Source of the DNA: Chrysomallon squamiferum
Taxonomy: Eukaryota > Mollusca > Gastropoda > Neomphalida > Peltospiridae
Direction: 5' to 3'
Assembly: GCA_012295275.1 (NCBI GenBank)
Contig: CM022676.1
Location: forward strand, 3,784,758-3,799,757
DNA length: 15,000 bases
A program made the translations under genes and the position numbers. Within the stretch, counting starts at the first letter, position 1. The number at the start of each line of letters is the position of its first letter. Positions 7,772-15,000 of the stretch are shown here, one piece after another. The notes under the pieces were generated by a model that worked only from the letters and a program-made list of their open reading frames with translations, was not told the origin of the DNA and made no database searches.

Positions 7772-7940
7772 GTTAAACTGTGGCGTAATCTTTAGTTAAA
7801 TATTGACGTCAGACTACTGTTATATACACTGATGACTAACTGTGATGTTAAATGTTGACGTCATTTAATTGTGGCCAATTTTAAAATCATATTATTGTGT
7901 TGATCTTTATGTCACAGTATTGCGTAAAATGTTGACGTCA
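7772..7940 (+). promoter_or_regulatory. 3' UTR repeats containing three CRE-like TGACGTCA palindromes
   Basis: A 17-nt motif, GTTAAATRTTGACGTCA, occurs at 7795-7811 and 7847-7863. A close copy with GTAAAATG in place of GTTAAATR is at 7924-7940, and a decayed copy is at 7772-7788. Each good copy holds a perfect TGACGTCA (7804-7811, 7856-7863, 7933-7940). The sites lie between the gene 1 stop and its AATAAA. TGACGTCA is the CREB/ATF consensus; any function here is inferred. Confidence 0.5.
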
Positions 7941-7974
7941 CACCTTCACATAACATTGTTGTGTACAACTGACA

Positions 7975-7996
7975 TATATATATATATATATATATT
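7975..7996. repeat. (AT)n run in the gene 1 3' UTR
   Basis: A short AT dinucleotide run ending about 10 nt before the AATAAA at 8006. Downstream, 8083-8110 holds ACGC/ACAC-rich DNA. Confidence 0.85.
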
Positions 7997-8005
7997 ACCT
8001 GTCAA

Positions 8006-8011
8006 AATAAA
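8006..8011 (+). terminator. Polyadenylation signal AATAAA of gene 1
   Basis: A canonical AATAAA lies 242 nt after the gene 1 stop codon, just downstream of an AT dinucleotide run. It is the first AATAAA after the TGA. The predicted 3' UTR is therefore about 260 nt. Confidence 0.5.
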
Positions 8012-8273
8012 GATAACTTTTATTTAGTTTATAAGATTAATACTCCCAATACTCACACAAATCAACGTAGAACACCAGACACGCACGCACGCATACACGC
8101 ACACACACGACCACGCAGCGTTACGACCGTACGTGGACTTAGACGTAAGTCGGACATCAATATTATTGTACATGTATTACTGGTTATAATCACATTGTTT
8201 GAACCTTGAGTCACACGCAACAGGTCTTAAAATCGCTGGAGAACGTAATATATAATATTTATTTGTTTAAGTA

Positions 8274-8332
8274 AAACAAACAAACAAACAAACAAACAAA
8301 CAAATAAACAAATAAATAAATAAATAAATAAT
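8274..8332. repeat. (AAAC)n(AAAT)n compound array
   Basis: AAAC tetranucleotides pass into AAAT units, just upstream of segmental duplication copy B. Copy A has an A/AAAC-rich stretch (2246-2300) at the matching place. Confidence 0.9.
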
Positions 8333-8342
8333 AAAATGATGT

Positions 8343-8880
8343 TTTATTAGTCGCAGAAACTGTGTTTATTAGTCGTAAATAAATTAGCTTGTTTGTCAAA
8401 AATATAAATTTACAGTGAAAAAAAAAAAATGCAATATGTGAATTAGTCGTAAAACAAAGAGAGAAAGTATTGGTCTTAAATATACGCAGTGAGTAATAAC
8501 AAAGACTTAATTTTTGTACGTTTTGCTTCACATGACTACAGTTCAGGTATTTTTTATTAGAGCATCTGACTGACTTCATAAAATCCGTTATACTTCTTTA
8601 AGTTTCACTAATTAAATATAACAAAATGCATGCTTAACCTTATCAGCAATATATATATATATATATATATTTAATATTGATGATATTTATCAGTATATTG
8701 ACTGAAGTTTGTAATCGTCATTCAAAAAAATATAGATTATCGAACAGAAATCACGACTCTATCGACTGATATGGTTTTCATTTCATTTCCTTATCTTCCT
8801 ATTGCTTAAAACATCTTGAGCTGCTACACGTTTCAGTCTGTTATGCAGAGTAAGGGCACATACCAACAGAAAGGTGCTGG
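8343..8880. repeat. Segmental duplication flank, copy B
   Basis: Counterpart of 2312-2625, with the same anchors in the same order and an AT run (8649-8671) inserted where copy A has plain AT-rich DNA. It precedes gene 2 as copy A precedes gene 1. Several TTAGTCGTAAA-like motifs lie in 8345-8480. Confidence 0.7.
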
Positions 8881-8919
8881 AGAACCATGGATTATTACTA
8901 CTACTATTGCTACGTACAG

Positions 8920-9161
8920 CCTTTTTGCCATGGTTAAGTGAAAATCGGTTATCGAGACTCGATAATGCAAGTAGCGAAGAATCGATAAATCGTTATCTAA
9001 GAACAACAGAAGATATGTTAGAATGTTCAACCTTGTTTGAGCGATTAAGGATTGATAACATAATCTATCAGGAATCGATAAATCGATGTGTTAGAAAAAA
9101 ACAATCGAGTCAAACGATGTCGAAAGCAAATATACAGAACATTGATTTGAAGTGCACCTGA
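8920..9161 (+). CDS. Candidate orphan terminal exon (phase 1), function unknown
   Basis: After TACGTACAG, 242 nt stay open to TGA with non-repetitive codons; the frame fits a phase-1 acceptor and could in principle join gene 1 exon 3. The peptide is polar and carries an internal repeat, ESINRYLR and ESINRCVR, from a perfect 14-nt direct repeat (8979-8992, 9072-9085). SEESINRY recalls SEEINRF of the 4184-4410 frame. An AATAAA lies at about 9349. The pyrimidine tract is weak. No protein family is recognised. Confidence 0.2.
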
Positions 9162-10200
9162 TTATATGAAAACTTTAACTTTACATATATTTAATTACTA
9201 TTTTTGTGTTTAGTTAAAGTCTACCTTTGATGGTGGTATAAAATAACTAAATTACGTGTTATACACTTGTTTCTGTTTTATATCGTTTTCGTTTATAACA
9301 AAATATTGCAACAAAATTACAGTTCTTACTATTGCAACTTCTAATATTAAATAAAAGCGACATTGCCTTTTTATTGTGACGTCATTACGTACAAAATAAC
9401 GTAATTTTCAAGATGGTGAACTTTATATTAATTTATTTCTAAAAAAACAACAATGTACCAGTTATTTTAAGTTAACTAAATAATGTATGTGATATAAAAG
9501 CGAAATATATGCTGATAAGGAAAAATAAAAATATATATTTACCCTAACAACAAAACAGATACTGAATAACAGCTAATTGTACTTCAGCAAAGAAGTTGTT
9601 AATAAATATTTTAAAATTTATGATATTATTAAAGTGTGTGGCGTCAGAGAAAAAATATAAATAACAAAGAAAATAACTAATGTATACAACTCACAGAAGC
9701 AGAAAATAAGGAGTAATCAAAAATTGATGATAACATCACATAAACTATTATTTATTTTGTATGTATAAATTAACAGTTAATCCATAATAACGGTATTATT
9801 TTCACTGTAAATAATCACTGTTTCAAAGATAAAGATTTTACTAAAATATCTGATATGAAGCCGAAAGCAAACAGTGAGTAAAATAAATAATTAATGTACA
9901 TTTTTCTTAATTACTACAAAATTATCGATTAATTGTAAATCTGTTTGTATCTTTGAATAAAGAAATCAGCAACTTCATCTTTCCTAATTAGTATTCGTGA
10001 TTTGACCATTAATTATTTTGCTACAACAGGACAGATAATTTAACAGAATAAATAGTGAATATCTTTGCTTCTTGATAATAGAACAAGATTTCAGATAGAT
10101 TTGTGTTTACATCAGAAGAGAGAATGGAGTTGTTTATATTCTTTCCTTTTTAATAATAATAAAAAATTTTTCACTCTAAATCATATTATTAAAACAAGAT
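9162..10200. other. AT-rich intergenic DNA without recognisable features
   Basis: Apart from one isolated TGACGTCA (9377-9384) and scattered AATAAA hexamers, I see no gene, strong repeat or splice-like structure. It has no visible counterpart near gene 1, so it may be an insertion in copy B or sequence lost from copy A. Confidence 0.5.
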
Positions 10201-10206
10201 GAGAAA

Positions 10207-10248
<42 letters not shown>

Positions 10249-10288
10249 CATCATCATAATCATCATAATCGTCATCACCATAATAATG

Positions 10289-10341
<53 letters not shown>

Positions 10342-10380
10342 CATCATCATCATCATCGTCATCACCATAATAATGATAAT
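10207..10380. repeat. (AAT)n arrays with a duplicated ATC/GTCATCACC core
   Basis: Two AAT arrays (about 10207-10248 and 10285-10340), each followed by CATCATC...GTCATCACCATAATAATGA. The whole compound unit of about 100 bp is repeated once. Confidence 0.85.
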
Positions 10381-10384
10381 AAAC

Positions 10385-10502
<118 letters not shown>

Positions 10503-10740
10503 TATTGGAGACAGAAAAAGATCGAGTGAACGAAAGTAAGAGTTTGCAACAAAAAAGAAAGATGTTTGTACGTTTTTAATACATTATTTTTAAAATTATT
10601 ATTGTTAATAAATTAATATTCGTACTTATAATAATAAAAATTCTTCTTCTTAATATTTTCAAATAAAAGGCTTTTGACCGCAACGAATTAAAGTGTAATC
10701 TTTTATAAATTTTAATATTTTCTTTCTTTATTATATAGAT

Positions 10741-10800
10741 ATGCTATAATCGAAAGCGTTATCGATCTTGATGTACCGAAATGAGTACGTTGATATTCGC
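10741..10800 (+). pseudogene. Degenerate homologue of the 4184-4410 candidate exon
   Basis: TTTCTTTCTTTATTATATAG then ATATGC... aligns with the acceptor and first ~50 nt of the 4184 exon. Shared blocks are TCGA, TATCGAT, GATGTACCGAAATG against GATGGTGCACTGAAATG, and the pyrimidine-rich lead-in. In the phase-1 frame this copy stops at its third codon, so it is not the same open exon. Its position between the duplicated flank and gene 2 exon 1 is collinear with that of 4184 relative to gene 1. Confidence 0.35.
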
Positions 10801-10948
10801 GATTAATCGGACAAACGTTTTTTTCAGTTCAGATATACCTATAATGTCAGCATTAAACACTGGATAAAATTAACAATATAATTTTCTTATTTTTAAAAAT
10901 TATTATTTAGTTATTTATTTTATTTGATTTTGTTTCATTTGGTTTTAA

Positions 10949-11080
10949 ATTATTTTATTTTATTTATTTATTTATTTATTTATTATTTTGATTATTTAGT
11001 CACTTATTTTATTTTATACTTATTTTATTATATTTACTTATTTATTTTTTTTTATTTATTTATTTATTTATTTATTTATG
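10949..11080. repeat. (TTTA)n arrays
   Basis: Two TTTA arrays (about 10949-10985 and 11037-11080) separated by irregular TTA/TTTTA-rich DNA. No coding signal is seen. Confidence 0.85.
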
Positions 11081-11091
11081 TTCTCAATGTA

Positions 11092-11187
11092 GATAACATA
11101 AACATCTGGTTTCTTTGGTAACACAAATAGCTAATTTCTGAGGTAACACAAAGAATGCGTTTTGTGTAAATGCTGATAACATAAACA
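11092..11187. repeat. Short 25-bp period repeat with RTAACAYAAA motif
   Basis: GATAACATAAAC (11092), GGTAACACAAAT (11117) and GGTAACACAAAG (11142) are spaced exactly 25 bp. A fourth GATAACATAAAC lies at 11175 (33 bp on). This is a small, decayed minisatellite. Confidence 0.55.
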
Positions 11188-11512
11188 AAAACATTTTTTT
11201 TTTTTGCGGTAAACGAGAATAACACATGTAGTATTTGTACAAATAAACGCAAACAGAATACGAAAGTGTCATATTGATATATTGATTCATTTCAGGAAAC
11301 GTTCTGGTATAATTACTTGAGATCAAATATGATCACGATCGTTATAGTTCAAACTGTTGTCATTTTCATTGGTTGTTTCATTCAATAAACCATTTAACAC
11401 GTGTTAAATTTCTGATCGATAAAAGGATTTAATATAAAACAGTTTGCAGAGAAAGAATCGATCTAAAAATTAATTGTATGGTTAATACGAAACAGTGGAA
11501 ACTAATTCAGTC

Positions 11513-11538
11513 CAAAAAAAAAAAAAAAAAAAAAAAAA
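11513..11538. repeat. Poly(A) tract, about 26 nt
   Basis: An A run just before the 62-bp minisatellite. Confidence 0.85.
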
Positions 11539-11559
11539 GTAATGAAAAAAACAGAAACT

Positions 11560-12096
11560 GAAATTTGTACGAAGTTAATGTGCAAATAGAATTAACGTAA
11601 GTAACGTATTTAACATACTGTAAATAGATTGAACATATTTAATATATTTAACATTCTGTGAAATTTCTACGAAGGTAATTTGCAAGTAGATTTAACGTAA
11701 GTGATACATTTAACATTCTGTGAAAGTTATGTTTACGTAGATTTAATTCAAGTAATATAGTATGTAACATACAGAGAACATTTTTGCGAAAGTATTGTTC
11801 AAGTAGATTTAACGTGACTAATACACTGATAACACTGTGAAATCTTACTAGCTTAATGTATAAGTATCGTTAACATAAGTAATATACGTAAACGTAACAT
11901 ACAGTGAAATTTCTATGAAGATAATGTGTAAACCGATTTAGCGTAAAAAATATATTTATCACTTTGTGATGATATTATGTATAAAAAACTGAGATTTAGG
12001 TCAGTTCGATACATATAAATAAACACACGTAAGATAAATAATTTATGTACCAGAGACTGAGAAATTTCTACGAGGTTAACAAGCAAGCATACGTAT
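11560..12096. repeat. Degenerate 62-bp minisatellite upstream of gene 2
   Basis: Units start at 11560, 11660, 11722, 11776, 11839, 11906, 11968 and 12061; the 11560 and 11968 units carry extra partial copies. Unit landmarks are GAAATTTCTACGAAGGTAAT, CAAGTAGATTTAACGTAAGT and TTTAACATTCTGT. Divergence between units is high, so the array is old or selected for spacing. The same region upstream of gene 1 has nothing like it. Confidence 0.7.
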
Positions 12097-12220
12097 ATTC
12101 ACATACACACACACACACACAAATGAATCCATTTCAGTGGACATTTTTATTTTATTTTTTTATTTATTTTTTTTATTTTTTTAATATGAAGGAAAAGAAA
12201 GAAAAGGAAAAAAGAAGAAA

Positions 12221-12303
12221 CATATTTTTTTAAAACAGAATAACTAACACGCAAAGTCTGGAAGATTTGTTTTAAACAATTGAAGATTTCACAAGTGAAA
12301 ATT
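12221..12303 (+). promoter_or_regulatory. Conserved 5' flank / probable 5' UTR of gene 2
   Basis: This is the counterpart of 4641-4733, differing by small indels and scattered substitutions up to the shared AAAATTATGG start. Further upstream the copies differ: gene 1 has a 44-nt A tract, while gene 2 has a T-rich stretch and a minisatellite. Confidence 0.5.
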
Positions 12304-14640
<2,337 letters not shown>

Positions 14641-14710
14641 GTACGTTTTAACTTGTTTCTTTAATTCCAAAAGAACTACGTGCTACTATACTACTACTAC
14701 TACTACTACT

Positions 14711-14758
<48 letters not shown>

Positions 14759-15000
14759 GTTGTTATAACACTACTACCACTGGAAATATTGCCACAGATA
14801 TTAAAATTAGCACTGTTATTTCTACTAGTACTGGTAATGGTATTACTAATGCTACTGCTACTAGTACTCCTAGTACTACTCATACTACTACCAGTATTGG
14901 TACAGGCCTATACTACTGCTACTACTACTACTATTACTGCTGCTGCTTCTGCTACTGCTATAAGTACTTAACTGTTATTATTCATTATTTATTATTTTTA
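14641..15000 (+). repeat. Gene 2 intron 2 (partial), (TAC)n-rich
   Basis: After the GTACGT donor comes a CTA/TAC array (about 14682-14756), then imperfect ACT/TAC triplets to about 14970. The gene 1 intron 2 has a shorter, decayed version of the same triplets. Exon 3 is not reached before the window ends. Confidence 0.8.

Noticed and set aside
8259-8579. Minus-strand 106-residue frame
   Set aside because: Its C-terminal end is the AAAC/AAAT array, and the duplicated copy at 2312-2400 does not keep the frame.
14641-15000. Gene 2 exon 3
   Set aside because: No LYVGLS or CEVEIYG-type sequence occurs before the edge. The stretch is TAC-rich intron, so exon 3 must lie outside the window.

Overview
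The window looks like nuclear DNA of a eukaryote, most likely a mollusc and perhaps a gastropod. It is AT-rich and intron-containing, with many long microsatellites. It has no bacterial operon layout and no tRNA, rRNA or CRISPR. The mollusc guess rests on the only recognisable proteins (an F-type lectin/FTP fold joined to a PAN/apple module) and on a GGGAGRYAAC motif that I recall as common in molluscan genomes. It is an inference; no species can be named.

The core is a tandem pair of secreted lectin-like genes, both on the + strand. Gene 1 is complete in four exons (4734-4779, 5590-5799, 6205-6420, 7553-7764). It encodes a 227-residue protein: signal peptide, F-type lectin/FTP-like domain, then a C-terminal PAN/apple-like domain. 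All three introns are phase 1. An AATAAA lies at 8006-8011. Gene 2 starts at 12304 with a near-identical signal-peptide exon (12304-12349) and a second exon of the same length (14431-14640). It runs off the right edge before its third exon. The exon-2 peptides match at about 70% of residues by hand count.

The flanks are duplicated too. Collinear blocks are 2312-2625 with about 8343-8790, 4184 onward with 10741 onward, and the 5' flanks 4641-4733 with 12221-12303. So this is one segmental duplication of roughly 6-9 kb offset. The offset grows along the array because microsatellites, A/T tracts and a 62-bp degenerate minisatellite (11560-12096) have grown differently in the two copies.

Region by region: 1-2300 is AT-rich DNA with microsatellites, a short inverted repeat carrying the GGGAG motif, and a trinucleotide-rich block that recurs at 2885-3165. 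2300-4733 is the 5' flank of gene 1, with one candidate orphan exon (4184-4410). 4734-8011 is gene 1; its intron 3 holds a possible SINE-like insertion and a long AAT/ATT hairpin next to the last acceptor. 8012-12303 is the intergenic flank leading to gene 2, with another orphan open exon (8920-9161). 12304-15000 is gene 2, partial.

The most interesting points are these. Both lectin copies lack the residues expected for canonical fucose binding, and a six-residue loop beside the expected binding site has changed completely between them. Several orphan, splice-acceptor-flanked open exons might be alternative 3' ends. Three CRE-like palindromes sit in the gene 1 3' UTR. All functions are inferred from sequence reading alone.
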